64,000 nt of DNA from Acetobacter indonesiensis (GCF_000963945.1 NZ_BAMW01000045.1:1-64000); one strand, 5' to 3'. Shown: positions 8,353-19,464, counted from the stretch's first letter. Program-made: numbers and translations. Notes: generated by a model from the letters alone, not told the origin.

Positions 8353-9423
8353 TTGGATGTTGCAGTCAGTCTGCCAGACTCTGGCAAGGCCACAAGCCAG
8401 GATGGATCTAGTGTTTCTGTGAGTAAGCCAGGAGAAGCGGGCTTAAAAGCCCTGGCCGATTATCTCGCGCAGGATATGCGCGCCTGTAATCAGGTTATTA
8501 TTGACCGTATGCAAAGCCCCGTTGCGCTTATTCCGCAACTGGCTGCGCACCTTGTAGCCGCAGGGGGTAAACGCCTGCGCCCCTTACTGACCCTGGCTTC
8601 GGCCCGGATGTGTGGGTACGATAATCAGGACGGCAAGCTGCGGCATGTTGAAATTGCTGCCTGTGTCGAATTTATTCATACCGCCACATTGCTGCATGAT
8701 GATGTGGTTGATGACAGCCAGCTTCGGCGTGGGCTGGCCAGTGCCAATGCCATTTTTGGAAACAAAGCCTCGGTTCTGGTTGGGGATTTCCTGTTTGCGC
8801 GGGCTTTCCAGATTTTGACGGCGGATGCGTCACTGGATGTCATGGCGATTCTGTCTGCTGCCTCGGCCACGTTGGCTGAAGGCGAAGTGATGCAGATGAC
8901 CACGCAGAATGATCTTTCGACCTCGGTCGATCAGTATTTGCAGGTCATATACGGCAAAACGGCGGCTCTTTTTGCAGCGGCGTGTGAATCTGGTGCCGTT
9001 ATTGGTGAGACCGTGCCTGAAAAGCGTGAAGCTCTGCGGGTTTACGGGGCCAATCTGGGGATGGCGTTTCAGCTTGTGGATGACGCGCTTGATTACGCGG
9101 CAGATCAGGCTGTGCTGGGCAAGGAAGTCGGTGATGACTTCCGCGAAGGCAAGGTGACACTGCCCATTCTGGCAGCCTATGAGGCCGGGAGTGAGGAAGA
9201 CCGTGTCTTCTGGCGGCGCGTAATTGAAGAGTGTGACCAGACCCCGGAAGATCTGGACGCTGCCTTGGCCCGCATTGCGGAAACCAATGCCATTGCGGCA
9301 ACGCTGGCTAAGGCTGAAGACTATGCCGCCAAGGCACGTGAAGCCCTTTCCATTTTTGAGGATGGAGAAATCAAGTCTCTGCTGATTGAAACGGCAAGCT
9401 ATTCAGCCAGCCGCGCAAGCTAA
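8353..9423 (+). CDS. Polyprenyl diphosphate synthase (octaprenyl/decaprenyl type)
   Basis: A trans-prenyl chain elongation enzyme, probably making the ubiquinone side chain. GGKRLRP (71-77), the first aspartate-rich motif DDVVD (116-120) and the second, DDALD (243-247), are all intact. Residues before the first motif are not bulky enough to indicate a short product; chain length cannot be set by eye. The frame opens with TTG at 8353 (356 residues); a GTG at 8419 would give 334 residues and is a reasonable alternative. A terminator follows at 9455. Confidence 0.92.
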   Translation: MDVAVSLPDSGKATSQDGSSVSVSKPGEAGLKALADYLAQDMRACNQVIIDRMQSPVALIPQLAAHLVAAGGKRLRPLLTLASARMCGYDNQDGKLRHVEIAACVEFIHTATLLHDDVVDDSQLRRGLASANAIFGNKASVLVGDFLFARAFQILTADASLDVMAILSAASATLAEGEVMQMTTQNDLSTSVDQYLQVIYGKTAALFAAACESGAVIGETVPEKREALRVYGANLGMAFQLVDDALDYAADQAVLGKEVGDDFREGKVTLPILAAYEAGSEEDRVFWRRVIEECDQTPEDLDAALARIAETNAIAATLAKAEDYAAKAREALSIFEDGEIKSLLIETASYSASRAS

Positions 9424-9454
9424 GGATTGGCTTGAAACAGTAAGACAGGACGTG

Positions 9455-9489
9455 AGAGGTCAGACCCAGAAGGTCTGGCCTCTTTTTTT
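9455..9489 (+). terminator. Intrinsic terminator after the polyprenyl synthase gene
   Basis: GAGG-T-CAGACC pairs with GGTCTG-G-CCTC around a short loop, followed by seven T residues (9483-9489). Confidence 0.85.
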
Positions 9490-9491
9490 GT

Positions 9492-10736
9492 TCAGGCTGA
9501 AGGTGATGGGGGGACTGTCTTATCTGCCGCTTTCGGTTTGATATCGCGCAGATTGGGGAGAAAAGCCGTCAGCAGCCCGATAGCAGGCAGGTAAGCGCAG
9601 ACGTGATAGACAAATTCGATACTGGTATGGTCAGCCAGTTCGCCCAGAACAGCCGCACCTAATCCGCCCATACCGAAAGAAAACCCGAAAAAGAGCCCTG
9701 CCACAGTGCCCACCCGTCCGGGCATAAGTTCCTGTGCATACACCACAATGGCGGAGAAGGCGGAGGACAAGATAAGCCCGATAATAATGCTCAACCCAAT
9801 GGTGGCGTGAAGCCCCGCATAGGGCAGCATCAGGGTAAAAGGCAGCACGCCTAGAATGGAAATCCAGATTACCAGCTTTCGGCCAACTTTATCCCCGACA
9901 GGACCACCAATGATTGTGCCTGCGGCCGCTGCGGCCAGAAAAACAAACAGATAGGTCTGGGCAGAACGGACAGGCAGGCCGAAATGATGCATCAGGTAGA
10001 AAGTGTAATAGCTGGTGATACTGGCCAGATAGAAATATTTGGAAAAGACCAGTGCAATCAGAATGAACAGGGCCTTCCCCACTTGCGCACGGCTAAGATG
10101 CGCATGAATAGCCGCCAGAGACGGAGTTCCTGTCTGTGCCCGGCGCGTCTGTTCATACCAGCGGCCCAGAATAGTCAGCAGCGCAATTCCGCCAAGGGCG
10201 ACGAGTGCAAACCATGCCAGACTTTCCCGGCCACGCGGCACAACGAAGTAGGCGGCCAGCAGAGGACCCATTGCCGTGCCGAAATTGCCCCCGACCTGAA
10301 ACAGGGATTGCGCAAGACCGTGTGCTCCGCCTGACGCCATGCGGGCAATGCGCGAGGATTCCGGATGGAAAATGGAAGACCCGATACCAAGTAAAGCCGC
10401 CCCACAGACCAGAATGGCATAGGAAGGCGCATAAGCCAGCGTAACCAGCCCAATCAGGGTAAAGGCCATGCCAACGGGCAGGGAGTAAGGGCGAGGCTTT
10501 CGATCACTCACCAACCCGACCAGTGGTTGCAGCAGGGACGCCGTGATTTGGTAAGTGAGTGTCAGAAAGCCGATCTGCCCAAAATCGAGCGCGAAATTGC
10601 CTTTTAGAATCGGATAGAGGGCAGGCAGCAGAGACTGCATGGTGTCATTGAGGAAATGACAGAAGCTGATAGCCCCCAGAACAGGAAAAACGGTTGATGA
10701 CGTCCGGCTGGGGCGTCCGGCAACAGACTGGCTCAC
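9492..10736 (-). CDS. MFS exporter, fosmidomycin-resistance (Fsr) type
   Basis: A 414-residue membrane protein with about 12 hydrophobic segments in two halves separated by a cytoplasmic loop near 195-215. The opening, with FCHFLNDTMQSLLPALYP after a short soluble lead, is characteristic of the Fsr branch of the major facilitator superfamily, and so is the GLVSDRKPRP loop near 75-84. Members export fosmidomycin and other small molecules; the natural substrate is unknown. The gene stands alone, with 239 bases of non-coding DNA before it on its own strand. Confidence 0.85.
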   Translation of the reverse strand: MSQSVAGRPSRTSSTVFPVLGAISFCHFLNDTMQSLLPALYPILKGNFALDFGQIGFLTLTYQITASLLQPLVGLVSDRKPRPYSLPVGMAFTLIGLVTLAYAPSYAILVCGAALLGIGSSIFHPESSRIARMASGGAHGLAQSLFQVGGNFGTAMGPLLAAYFVVPRGRESLAWFALVALGGIALLTILGRWYEQTRRAQTGTPSLAAIHAHLSRAQVGKALFILIALVFSKYFYLASITSYYTFYLMHHFGLPVRSAQTYLFVFLAAAAAGTIIGGPVGDKVGRKLVIWISILGVLPFTLMLPYAGLHATIGLSIIIGLILSSAFSAIVVYAQELMPGRVGTVAGLFFGFSFGMGGLGAAVLGELADHTSIEFVYHVCAYLPAIGLLTAFLPNLRDIKPKAADKTVPPSPSA

Positions 10737-10975
10737 GAGGCAATCCTTGTTATTGTTTTGTATTTTGGAAAAGCTGAGCGACCGCCAGTGTCGCTAGGAC
10801 TATGTTTGGAGAAGCCTAGACCCGCAAGTCAGCCCTTGTCACGTCTGGATGTTATGACGAGGCAGTGAGGGCGGCCGCTGAAATGCCGTTGGAGGCGAGG
10901 TAGGCAGATTTGATGGTATTGAGATAGGGCTACGGGCAACTCTTTCGGCAAAGTATCATCCGAAAAAATGCGCGT

Positions 10976-11827
10976 TCAGGCTGTTTGCGGTTCTGTCGCA
11001 GTGGCGCTGGGCCAAAGGGTAATTTTCTGGAAACCGAACGCCGGTAGATGCTTTTCGAGTGCTTCAGGTTCTGGCGGCGTGGCGGTGAACCATGCTTGTG
11101 GTGTGCTGTGGGGTGCTGGGGCGTCTGACAGAGTATGCAACACGGTCAGGGTATGACGGGCAACGGCTTCGGCCGGGTCCAGCCACGTAATATGACGGGG
11201 GGCAACGGCGCGTATTTGCTCCAGCGCAAAGGTATAATGCGTGCAGCCCAGACCGACGGTGTCTAATTGCCCATCTGTGTCCCGCTCAAACAGCCCAGCT
11301 ATTTCCTGCTTAACAGTTTCAGCGGGCACGGTTTCACCGCGAAAGAGTCGTTCTGCGCATCCAGCAAGGCCGGTAGCGGCATGCGCAATCAGTCTACAGT
11401 CTGGGGCGTAGAGGGCCTGAAGCTGATTGAGGTAGGGGCGGCGGATGGTGGCGCGTGTTGCCAGCAGGCCAATGACGTGGGTTTTTGTGATGCGTGCTGC
11501 CCAGCGTATGGGGGGCACACAGCCAATAAATGGGATATCAGGCCACGCCGCACGAAGGGTATCAAGAGCAAGGGTGCTGGCCGTGTTACAGGCAATCACC
11601 ACAACCTGTGGTTGCAAGTGACGAATGGCCTGCGAAACAAGCGTGAGAATACGCTCAACAAGGAACGTATCGTCCTGTTCGCCATAAGGAAAAACGGCGG
11701 TATCGGCCAGATAATCGATCGAAAGGGTAGGGTCTAAAGCCCGTAACGCCCGCACAATGCCCAGCCCACCAATTCCGGAATCAAATGCCAGAATACGATG
11801 AGGAGCAGAGTGTGCGGGAATCGTCAT
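10976..11827 (-). CDS. murI: Glutamate racemase
   Basis: Interconverts L- and D-glutamate in the cytoplasm, supplying D-Glu for peptidoglycan. The 283-residue protein has Asp16 in the FDSGIGG loop, the first catalytic cysteine Cys80 in ACNTAST, and the second, Cys195, in GLGCTHY with His197. Both halves of the racemase are therefore complete. It begins 12 bases after pyrE ends, on the same strand, so the two are probably co-transcribed. Confidence 0.94.
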   Translation of the reverse strand: MTIPAHSAPHRILAFDSGIGGLGIVRALRALDPTLSIDYLADTAVFPYGEQDDTFLVERILTLVSQAIRHLQPQVVVIACNTASTLALDTLRAAWPDIPFIGCVPPIRWAARITKTHVIGLLATRATIRRPYLNQLQALYAPDCRLIAHAATGLAGCAERLFRGETVPAETVKQEIAGLFERDTDGQLDTVGLGCTHYTFALEQIRAVAPRHITWLDPAEAVARHTLTVLHTLSDAPAPHSTPQAWFTATPPEPEALEKHLPAFGFQKITLWPSATATEPQTA

Positions 11828-11839
11828 GGGTGGTAGAAA

Positions 11840-12592
11840 TCAGCCCTGTTTGGCCTTGAATTCAGCGGCTTCTTCAAGGCTGCCAACGCCGCCATGGCGG
11901 GCAGACCAGGCACATGGGTCTTCAAGGAAGCGACGTACTTCGGCTGCTGCGGATTCTGAGAAATAAGGGCGAGTGGAGCAAGCTTCCAGCACATCCCACC
12001 ATGTGCACAGAGAGTGCAGGGCCACGTTCATTTCTGTCAGCGTACGTTGTGCACCGGGGAAAACACCATAGTAGAAGACCACAAAAGCGTGGTTCACAAT
12101 GGCTCCGGCATCCCGTAGGGCGTTGGCGAAGCGTACTTTTGATGCGCCATCTGTGGTCAGATCTTCAACCAGCAGGGTGCGCATGCCTTCGGGGACGTCT
12201 CCTTCAATCTGGGCGTTCCGGCCAAACCCTTTGGGCTTTTTGCGTACATACGCCATGGGCAGCAGCATGCGGTCAGCCATCCAGGCTGCGAAAGGAATCC
12301 CAGCTGTTTCGCCCCCCACAACGGCATCCAGGCTTTCGTAGCCGACATGGCGGCCAATTTTTTCAACGCCAAGTTCAACAATTTTCTGACGCGCGCGCGG
12401 GAAGAAGATAATGCGGCGGCAGTCAATATAAACCGGAGACTTCCAACCAGACGTCAGCGTGTAGGGTTCTTCAGGGCGGAAGTTGACGGCTTTGATTTCC
12501 AGCAGCAGGCGTGCCGTGCTCAGAGCAGCATCGCGGTCCCAGTCGCTGGTCTGGCCAGAATGATGGGCGGCCAGGTTTGCGGGTGACGTCAT
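11840..12592 (-). CDS. pyrE: Orotate phosphoribosyltransferase
   Basis: Joins orotate to PRPP in pyrimidine synthesis. The PRPP-binding segment LLVEDLTTDGASK lies at 140-152, the flexible-loop lysine region YVRKKPKG at 115-122, and the VVGGETAGIP stretch at 91-100. At 250 residues it is longer than E. coli PyrE (about 213), with extra sequence at both ends. Downstream is murI, an odd functional pairing likely to be just shared transcription. The start ATG at 12592 is followed by a low-complexity lead, so a later start cannot be excluded. Confidence 0.92.
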   Translation of the reverse strand: MTSPANLAAHHSGQTSDWDRDAALSTARLLLEIKAVNFRPEEPYTLTSGWKSPVYIDCRRIIFFPRARQKIVELGVEKIGRHVGYESLDAVVGGETAGIPFAAWMADRMLLPMAYVRKKPKGFGRNAQIEGDVPEGMRTLLVEDLTTDGASKVRFANALRDAGAIVNHAFVVFYYGVFPGAQRTLTEMNVALHSLCTWWDVLEACSTRPYFSESAAAEVRRFLEDPCAWSARHGGVGSLEEAAEFKAKQG

Positions 12593-12659
12593 GAAGCGCT
12601 TCCTTGAATTTTGGCAGTTGAAATTTGCTTTGGCATAGCCTCCGGCGGCTTGAAAATCT

Positions 12660-13619
12660 ATGCTTCATCTCAGACTTCCGCGCTGGAATGAAAAAATGAT
12701 GTTGTCTGTAACGCAGTTGGCCCCCGTCTGGGTGGTTGAGAAAGCATCAGGGCGTGATCTGGGGCCAGCTTATGTGCTGGCTTCCCGGCTTGGCTGCCTG
12801 TTCCGGCGCGTGAGCATGGATGACCTGATACTCGATTCGCATCTGGAGGGGCGGCGCGCCCCCGGTCTGATTCTGACATCTGGTGTGCGGGGCGGTTACG
12901 CGGCGTTGCGGGCTGGTCGGCGGGCGCAATGCCCTGTGGTGTGGTGCGTGAAGGGGGAGACACGGTCAGCCCCCATGTTGCGGTCTCTGCCGTTTGATCT
13001 GGTGGTGGCGTCGTCTTCTGCTGCTGTTGCGCCAAAATTCTGTCCCACACTTGGCCCGCTGACTGCGGTTTCGCCTCATGTGCTGGCGCATGCCGGGCGT
13101 GCCTGGCAGGAGCGACTGGAGCACCTGCCGCACCCCCGTATTGCAGTTAATCTGGAAGAAGGGGCATTCCGCACGCCTGAAGAAGCATTGCTGCTAGGCA
13201 AAAAACTGGCGCTTATGGTGAACCGATATGGCGGCTCTGTGCTGTTGAGCGTGCGGGAAGATACGCACCCGGAGTTAACGGATGCTTTTATTGTCGGGCT
13301 GTCAGCGTCTTTTATTCTGGTCTGGCGCACAGGCGAACCTGATGAGGACCCAACGCTGGGATTTATGGCCTGTGCCGATACCGTTGTGGTGCTGGGTGGG
13401 AATGCGGTTGCATTGGTTGAAGCATGTGCCGTTGATGTGCCGGTATTTCTGATGGAGCGAGAACAGGATTTGCGGGGTGCAAGAGGGCGGCTGGTCAGGC
13501 GGTTGATAGAAGACCATCATCTGCGCCTGTTAGAGGATGACTTTGTCGCATGGCCGCGTCCGATCCTTGATGAAGCGGGGCGGATTGCCGATGTTATGAA
13601 GGCGCGATGGGTCTTGTAA
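12660..13619 (+). CDS. ELM1/GtrOC1-family protein (mitochondrial fission ELM1-like)
   Basis: The 319-residue protein matches the alphaproteobacterial family annotated after plant ELM1: an early GPAY segment, a central stretch with H-P-R-I-A-V-N, then G-G-S-V-L-L-S-V-R and a late V-V-L-G-G-N-A patch. The fold resembles GT-B glycosyltransferases, and the domain is common near cell-envelope genes, but its activity is not established. It is divergent from pyrE across only 67 bases. An ATG at 12696, closer to GGAATGA, is another possible start. Confidence 0.72.
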   Translation: MLHLRLPRWNEKMMLSVTQLAPVWVVEKASGRDLGPAYVLASRLGCLFRRVSMDDLILDSHLEGRRAPGLILTSGVRGGYAALRAGRRAQCPVVWCVKGETRSAPMLRSLPFDLVVASSSAAVAPKFCPTLGPLTAVSPHVLAHAGRAWQERLEHLPHPRIAVNLEEGAFRTPEEALLLGKKLALMVNRYGGSVLLSVREDTHPELTDAFIVGLSASFILVWRTGEPDEDPTLGFMACADTVVVLGGNAVALVEACAVDVPVFLMEREQDLRGARGRLVRRLIEDHHLRLLEDDFVAWPRPILDEAGRIADVMKARWVL

Positions 13620-13735
13620 AAATGTCACTGAAAAAACTTGTGATGTGCTGAAAAGGGCTTTCTGGCTTGCGCGGGATTATAAACAGGCGTTTAATCAGGG
13701 TCTGTTGAGATTGATTATTAATTGAGGGTGATGCT

Positions 13736-13975
13736 GTGGCTGTTGAACTAAGTCGGATCGCACGTAAATGCGAGCGAGCTGTCATCACGGCGTATCAGGA
13801 ACTGCGAGACGTTGGGACAGCAGATGTCACCGCATTTCATGCCTGCACAACCCTTTATCGTATTCATCATCCTGAAGCATCATTGAACGAAGCGCGTCGT
13901 CTGGTGTCTGAATGGATTGACCATCATGTTGTGCGCAAATCAGAAGCGCCGACCAAAGGCTGCGACTGCGACTGA
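13736..13975 (+). CDS. Small conserved-looking hypothetical protein
   Basis: A 79-residue helical protein starting with GTG behind GAGGG. It is rich in Arg, His and Ala, with RIHHPEASLNEARRLVSEW in the second half and a GCDCD tail holding both C-terminal cysteines apart by one residue. I do not recognise a family. The clean ribosome site, codon use like its neighbours and a terminator just after it (14019) support a real gene. The vicinal cysteines could bind a metal or be redox active; this is speculation. Confidence 0.6.
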   Translation: MAVELSRIARKCERAVITAYQELRDVGTADVTAFHACTTLYRIHHPEASLNEARRLVSEWIDHHVVRKSEAPTKGCDCD

Positions 13976-14018
13976 AAGCGGTAGCTGGGTTACAGTTTCT
14001 GTTCTGGAAATGCAGGGG

Positions 14019-14048
14019 CCAGATCGGGTAATCCGGTCTGGCTTTTTT
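14019..14048 (+). terminator. Intrinsic terminator after the 79-residue hypothetical gene
   Basis: CCAGATCGG pairs with CCGGTCTGG (one G-T pair) around GTAAT, followed by CTTTTTT. Confidence 0.8.
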
Positions 14049-14066
14049 GTTTGAACAGGGACCATC

Positions 14067-14465
14067 ATGGTGCAGCAGGATCGTTCATCCCTCACTGGCT
14101 TGTGGCACGGCCAGTTTACGTATCCGCGTAGTTTCAGGCCTGAATTTTTTACGGCCTCACTGCTCGACCAATCGGGCGCGCTTTCTGGCTCCATTACAGA
14201 AAAAGCAACAGAGACCACAGCGCAGCAAAGCATTTTATTCGCCACACTTAGCGGACGGCATAGCGGCAGTCTTGTCATGTTTGTGAAGCTTTATGAAGGC
14301 GGAAACCGCCAACATTCCGTACAGTATGAGGGTACCGTCAATGAAGATGGTACCGAAATAAGCGGAACGTGGTCCATTCCCGGTAACTGGTCTGGCCAGT
14401 TTTTAATGATACGGGAAGGTCAGGCAGAGCAGACAGAAGAGTTGCTCTGTGAAGCAGATATCTGA
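14067..14465 (+). CDS. Hypothetical protein, probable small beta-barrel fold
   Basis: A 132-residue soluble protein without a signal peptide. Alternating hydrophobic and polar residues with many Gly and Ser, and strand-like repeats (SLTGLWHGQFTY, SGSITEKA, EISGTWSIPGNWSGQF), suggest an antiparallel beta structure of the lipocalin/avidin sort. The G-x-W twice in the same setting (GLWHG and GTWSI) resembles internally repeated beta-barrel families. The ATG at 14067 follows CAGGGA. No named family is recognised and the neighbours do not hint at a role. Confidence 0.6.
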   Translation: MVQQDRSSLTGLWHGQFTYPRSFRPEFFTASLLDQSGALSGSITEKATETTAQQSILFATLSGRHSGSLVMFVKLYEGGNRQHSVQYEGTVNEDGTEISGTWSIPGNWSGQFLMIREGQAEQTEELLCEADI

Positions 14466-14490
14466 AGAAGCTGTTTTTTAACGATAATTA

Positions 14491-14520
14491 GAAAAATAGA
14501 GGGCGCATCGACGCGCCCTC
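14491..14520 (-). terminator. Intrinsic terminator of the citrate synthase gene
   Basis: On the minus strand GAGGGCGC pairs with GCGCCCTC (14513-14520 and 14499-14506) around a six-base loop and is followed by TATTTTTC. It sits 15 bases after the citrate synthase stop codon. It could also act on the plus strand for the gene ending at 14465, although T residues are lacking on that side. Confidence 0.82.
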
Positions 14521-14534
14521 CGTAAGTGTATGTT

Positions 14535-15845
14535 TTAGCGTTTTTCAATGCCGACGAAATCACGTTCCGGGGCACCAAGATAAAGCTGGCGGGGACGGCT
14601 GATGCGCTGACCCGGTTCTTCAATCATTTCCTTCCACTGGCTGACCCAGCCGGTGGTGCGGGCCACGGCAAACAGCACGGTGAACATGCTGGTTGGGATA
14701 CCCATGGCTTTCAGGATGATGCCTGAATAGAAGTCGACATTCGGATACAGCTTACGCTGAACGAAATATTCATCATTGATGGCGATTTTTTCGAGCTCGA
14801 TTGCCAAATCCAGCAGTGGATCATCCTTAATGCCTAGTTCGGTCAGAACTTCGTGGCAGGTCTGCTGCATAATCTTGGCGCGTGGGTCGAAATTCTTATA
14901 AACACGATGGCCGAAGCCCATCAGTTTCACGCCGCTTGTTTTGTCTTTTACCTTGGCAATGAAGTCAGGAATATTTTCTTTTTTGCCAATGGATGCCAGC
15001 ATTTTCAGCACGGCTTCGTTCGCACCGCCATGAGCAGGCCCCCACAGGGCGGCAATACCAGCAGCAATGCAAGCAAACGGATTTGCACCCGTAGACCCGG
15101 CCAGACGGACGGTTGAAGTCGATGCGTTCTGTTCGTGATCGGCGTGCAGAATAAGGATACGATTCATGGCGCGGGCCAGAACCGGGTTCACCTTGTATGG
15201 CTCTGAAACGCGCGCAAACATCATGGACAGGAAGTTTTCGGCGTAGTTCAGGTCATTCCGCGGGTAGATGAACGCTTCGCCCTGCGTATATTTATACGCC
15301 CATGCCGCAATGGTCGGGATTTTTGCAATCAATCGCATGGCTGCGAGGTCGCGGTTGGCCCCTACGGCAATGTCGCTGGCGTCTGGATAGAAGGCGGACA
15401 ACGCGCCGACTGTGCCACACAGAATGGCCATTGGGTGCGCATCACGACGGAAGCCATTGAAGAAGTTGCGAATCTGCTCATGCAGCAGAGTGTGGTTGGT
15501 CAGGGTGTGGGAGAATTTGTCAAATTCAGCCTTGTTGGGCAGTTCGCCATTCAGAAGCAGATAAATGACTTCTTCATAGGACGCATGTTCTGCCAGTTGG
15601 GCGATAGGATAGCCCCGATGCAGAAGGACGCCTTTGTCACCATCAATAAAGGTGATCTTGCTGTTGCACGATGCGGTTTCACCGTAGCCGGGGTCAAACG
15701 TGAAGACGTCCAGTTCAGCCGGGAGTTTACGGATATCGACAACGTCCGGACCCAGAGTGCCGGAAAGAACAGGGAATTCGGCAGTTTTGCCCCCGAGCGA
15801 GATGGTGGCAGTAGCCTGCTTACCTTCGTTCTGCGACGCGCTCAT
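14535..15845 (-). CDS. aarA: Citrate synthase, AarA type
   Basis: Condenses acetyl-CoA and oxaloacetate, the entry step of the citric acid cycle. The 436-residue protein has the catalytic trio His272 (in GPAHGG), His313 (in GFGHR) and Asp371, matching E. coli H264/H305/D362. Its sequence is very close to the A. aceti citrate synthase encoded by aarA, needed for acetic acid resistance (recalled, not searched). The ATG at 15845 was chosen because GAAGGAAA precedes it and the product then starts MSASQ, as in A. aceti; the frame stays open 18 codons further upstream. sixA lies downstream of it in the aar order known for A. aceti, here upstream on the strand. Confidence 0.97.
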   Translation of the reverse strand: MSASQNEGKQATATISLGGKTAEFPVLSGTLGPDVVDIRKLPAELDVFTFDPGYGETASCNSKITFIDGDKGVLLHRGYPIAQLAEHASYEEVIYLLLNGELPNKAEFDKFSHTLTNHTLLHEQIRNFFNGFRRDAHPMAILCGTVGALSAFYPDASDIAVGANRDLAAMRLIAKIPTIAAWAYKYTQGEAFIYPRNDLNYAENFLSMMFARVSEPYKVNPVLARAMNRILILHADHEQNASTSTVRLAGSTGANPFACIAAGIAALWGPAHGGANEAVLKMLASIGKKENIPDFIAKVKDKTSGVKLMGFGHRVYKNFDPRAKIMQQTCHEVLTELGIKDDPLLDLAIELEKIAINDEYFVQRKLYPNVDFYSGIILKAMGIPTSMFTVLFAVARTTGWVSQWKEMIEEPGQRISRPRQLYLGAPERDFVGIEKR

Positions 15846-15867
15846 GATGTTTCCTTCTGCATTATAA

Positions 15868-15888
15868 GACCGCAGCCCTGTTGCGGTC
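15868..15888 (-). promoter_or_regulatory. Hairpin in the citrate synthase leader
   Basis: GACCGCA and TGCGGTC form a perfect 7-base-pair stem with a seven-base loop, 23 to 43 bases before the start codon. There is no T-tract on the minus strand. It may affect translation or message stability. Confidence 0.4.
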
Positions 15889-15994
15889 TGCTCTGTCACT
15901 GTTGTCTCCGATCCCGTCTGAAACAGGAAGAAGCGCGCTGATAAACCGCTCGTTATCTGGGGCGCGATTGGGCAGAAAACCGCGGTTTTTTTGC

Positions 15995-16525
15995 TTAGGG
16001 TCGCGAGAATGTGTCCAAAGTCAGGCTTTGATGGTCACAGCCTTGCCAGCTTGAAGCATCATTTTCGGCGTCAGAACCCCACATATGAAAGACTGCAAGA
16101 GACCCAGTTGCGAATCCCTGATCAAGCACGGCGGCCTGATTATCCATAAGGCTGGCGAGGGCGGATATTCCGGGGTTGTGACCAACCAATAGTACAGTGC
16201 GAGCCTGTACAGGGGCCAATCTGATCTGCGCTAGCAAGGCCTCAACTGTAGCTTCGTAAATCGCGTCACAGAAGCGCGTGGGAAATAAGGAGGGTGTGTG
16301 GAGAAAGGGCTGCAAGCCCTCAAGAGTCTCCCGCGTGCGGCGTGCCGGGCTGCACAGCACAAGATCAGGTGAGAGTGCGTGCGTCCTTAGCCAGTCACCA
16401 CAGCGAATTGCGGCAGTGCGTCCTGCTGCTGTCAGCGGGCGGGCGAGGTCAGCGTGCTCGCTAAAATCACCTGCGGGGGCAGAGGCTGCTTCCGCGTGCC
16501 GAAGCAGCAGCAGACGGCGCGTCAT
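15995..16525 (-). CDS. sixA: Phosphohistidine phosphatase SixA
   Basis: A 176-residue histidine phosphatase: R9-H10 in LLLRHAEAA is the nucleophile motif and His116 in VGHNPG the second catalytic histidine. In E. coli SixA removes phosphate from phosphohistidine proteins; in A. aceti the gene formerly called aarB was reassigned to sixA and proposed to favour citric acid cycle flux, which fits its place beside citrate synthase here. Its start overlaps the chorismate mutase stop by four bases, so translation is probably coupled. Confidence 0.85.
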   Translation of the reverse strand: MTRRLLLLRHAEAASAPAGDFSEHADLARPLTAAGRTAAIRCGDWLRTHALSPDLVLCSPARRTRETLEGLQPFLHTPSLFPTRFCDAIYEATVEALLAQIRLAPVQARTVLLVGHNPGISALASLMDNQAAVLDQGFATGSLAVFHMWGSDAENDASSWQGCDHQSLTLDTFSRP

Positions 16526-16839
16526 GTTGCAGAAGTATCAGTCGATTTTTTGGCAATCGCTTCGTGATGCCGAATGACTTCATGAATAATGAAGTTCAGG
16601 AACTTTTCAGCAAAATCCGGATCAAGATGCGCGTCTTCAGCCAGAGTGCGCAGTCGGGTAATCTGCCGCGCTTCTCGGGCCGGGTCTGCCGGGGGCATGC
16701 CGTAACGGGCCTTCAGCGCCCCCACGGCCTTTGTGCACCGGAAGCGTTCAGCCAGCATGGCCACAAGGGCTGCATCAATATTGTCAATGCTGCGGCGAAG
16801 ATCCTGAAGGGCATCGGTCGGGGAAGGCTGGTCAGTCAC
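16522..16839 (-). CDS. Chorismate mutase, AroQ class
   Basis: Rearranges chorismate to prephenate for phenylalanine and tyrosine synthesis. The 105-residue all-helical protein has the family's opening helix (LRRSIDNIDAALVAMLAERF with its conserved Arg and Asp), a middle KAxGxLKARYG segment and a terminal HHEAIAKK. The length is that of the free-standing monofunctional enzyme, not a fusion to prephenate dehydratase. Its stop codon overlaps the sixA start. Confidence 0.9.
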   Translation of the reverse strand: MTDQPSPTDALQDLRRSIDNIDAALVAMLAERFRCTKAVGALKARYGMPPADPAREARQITRLRTLAEDAHLDPDFAEKFLNFIIHEVIRHHEAIAKKSTDTSAT

Positions 16840-16908
16840 GGTGGTTCTGTTTCTCTGGTTAGGGGCAGTGGGATTTAGAGTAGTTTGTAGCCTGTTACGG
16901 GCGCGTTG

Positions 16909-17739
16909 TTACTCTTCCATAAAATCGGGCGGCAGGTCCAGCCACGCCAGATGGCCGCCTTTCCCGGCACCGGTATCGGTAAAAATGGCTTGTCCGCCCG
17001 TACGGCCTGGAATGGTCAGCGGGCAGCCGTTGGTTGAGCGCTGATCATGCCCGCAATAGACGGTGTATCCCGTTGGAATATGGTTGACCCAGTTAAGGCA
17101 CCGTTCCGGGTATCCGTCTTTCTGCATGCGGTTTGTGGTTTCCCCGAACAGCGCGCGGGAGAGCAGGAACGTGACCCGACCAAGAGCCGGAGGCGGAGGC
17201 TCCATCAGCATACGTATATCAAAAGCCCCATGCACAAACACCTTGCGGCCGAGCACCACCCATGCCGGTGCTGCTTCAAGGTATGGAAGGATTGTTTGCA
17301 GAACGTCAGTATTTTCAGGCTGGAACAGTTGGGTCAGTGTGGCTTCTAACGGAGGGTCAGGGCGTAATTTACGCCCCAACAACGCACGGCCCAGTTTGCG
17401 GTCATGGTTACCGATAAGAAACAAACCCCGCCCGCGTTGCATGACATCCATCATCAGGCGTAAGACGCCCGCGCTGTCGGGCCCGTAATCGACCAGATCC
17501 CCTAGTTGGATAATGAAGCGGTCTGTTGCGATGGCATGACGAAAGGCCTGCAGATCCCCATGCACATCCCCCACAACACGGAGTCCTTTCCGCATTGCGT
17601 TTTTCACGTTTTCGTCAAGGAAGAAGCCTTCGAGCATCCGCGTTTGTCCACCATTCCTTCCTTCCATGTAGGCTTCACTGGTCCAGACAGGAAAGGGCAA
17701 GGGACTATTTTTTTGCATCAGGGGTTTGTGCACAACCAT
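16909..17739 (-). CDS. PPP-type serine/threonine protein phosphatase (metallophosphoesterase)
   Basis: A two-metal phosphatase with GDVHG (57-61), GDLVDYG (80-86) and GNHD (110-113), plus a late histidine in YCGHDQRS. These are the ordered metal-binding motifs of bacterial PPP phosphatases such as PrpA/PrpB. The substrate is unknown. The first 50 residues hold no motif, and internal ATGs at residues 25 and 35 might be the true start. It is divergent from the aarC gene and lies upstream of chorismate mutase and sixA, with a 69-base gap before them. Confidence 0.85.
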   Translation of the reverse strand: MVVHKPLMQKNSPLPFPVWTSEAYMEGRNGGQTRMLEGFFLDENVKNAMRKGLRVVGDVHGDLQAFRHAIATDRFIIQLGDLVDYGPDSAGVLRLMMDVMQRGRGLFLIGNHDRKLGRALLGRKLRPDPPLEATLTQLFQPENTDVLQTILPYLEAAPAWVVLGRKVFVHGAFDIRMLMEPPPPALGRVTFLLSRALFGETTNRMQKDGYPERCLNWVNHIPTGYTVYCGHDQRSTNGCPLTIPGRTGGQAIFTDTGAGKGGHLAWLDLPPDFMEE

Positions 17740-17838
17740 GTGACAGGCCAGAGCGCAGTTTTTCTGCCTAGGTATAGCCCATCACCCAGCGCCGGAATGG
17801 CGTTGGTGGGAAAAAGGCAGGATGAGAGAGGGCTGTAG

Positions 17839-19443
<1,605 letters not shown>

Positions 19444-19464
19444 TTACCTCGGCTGACTAACAAG

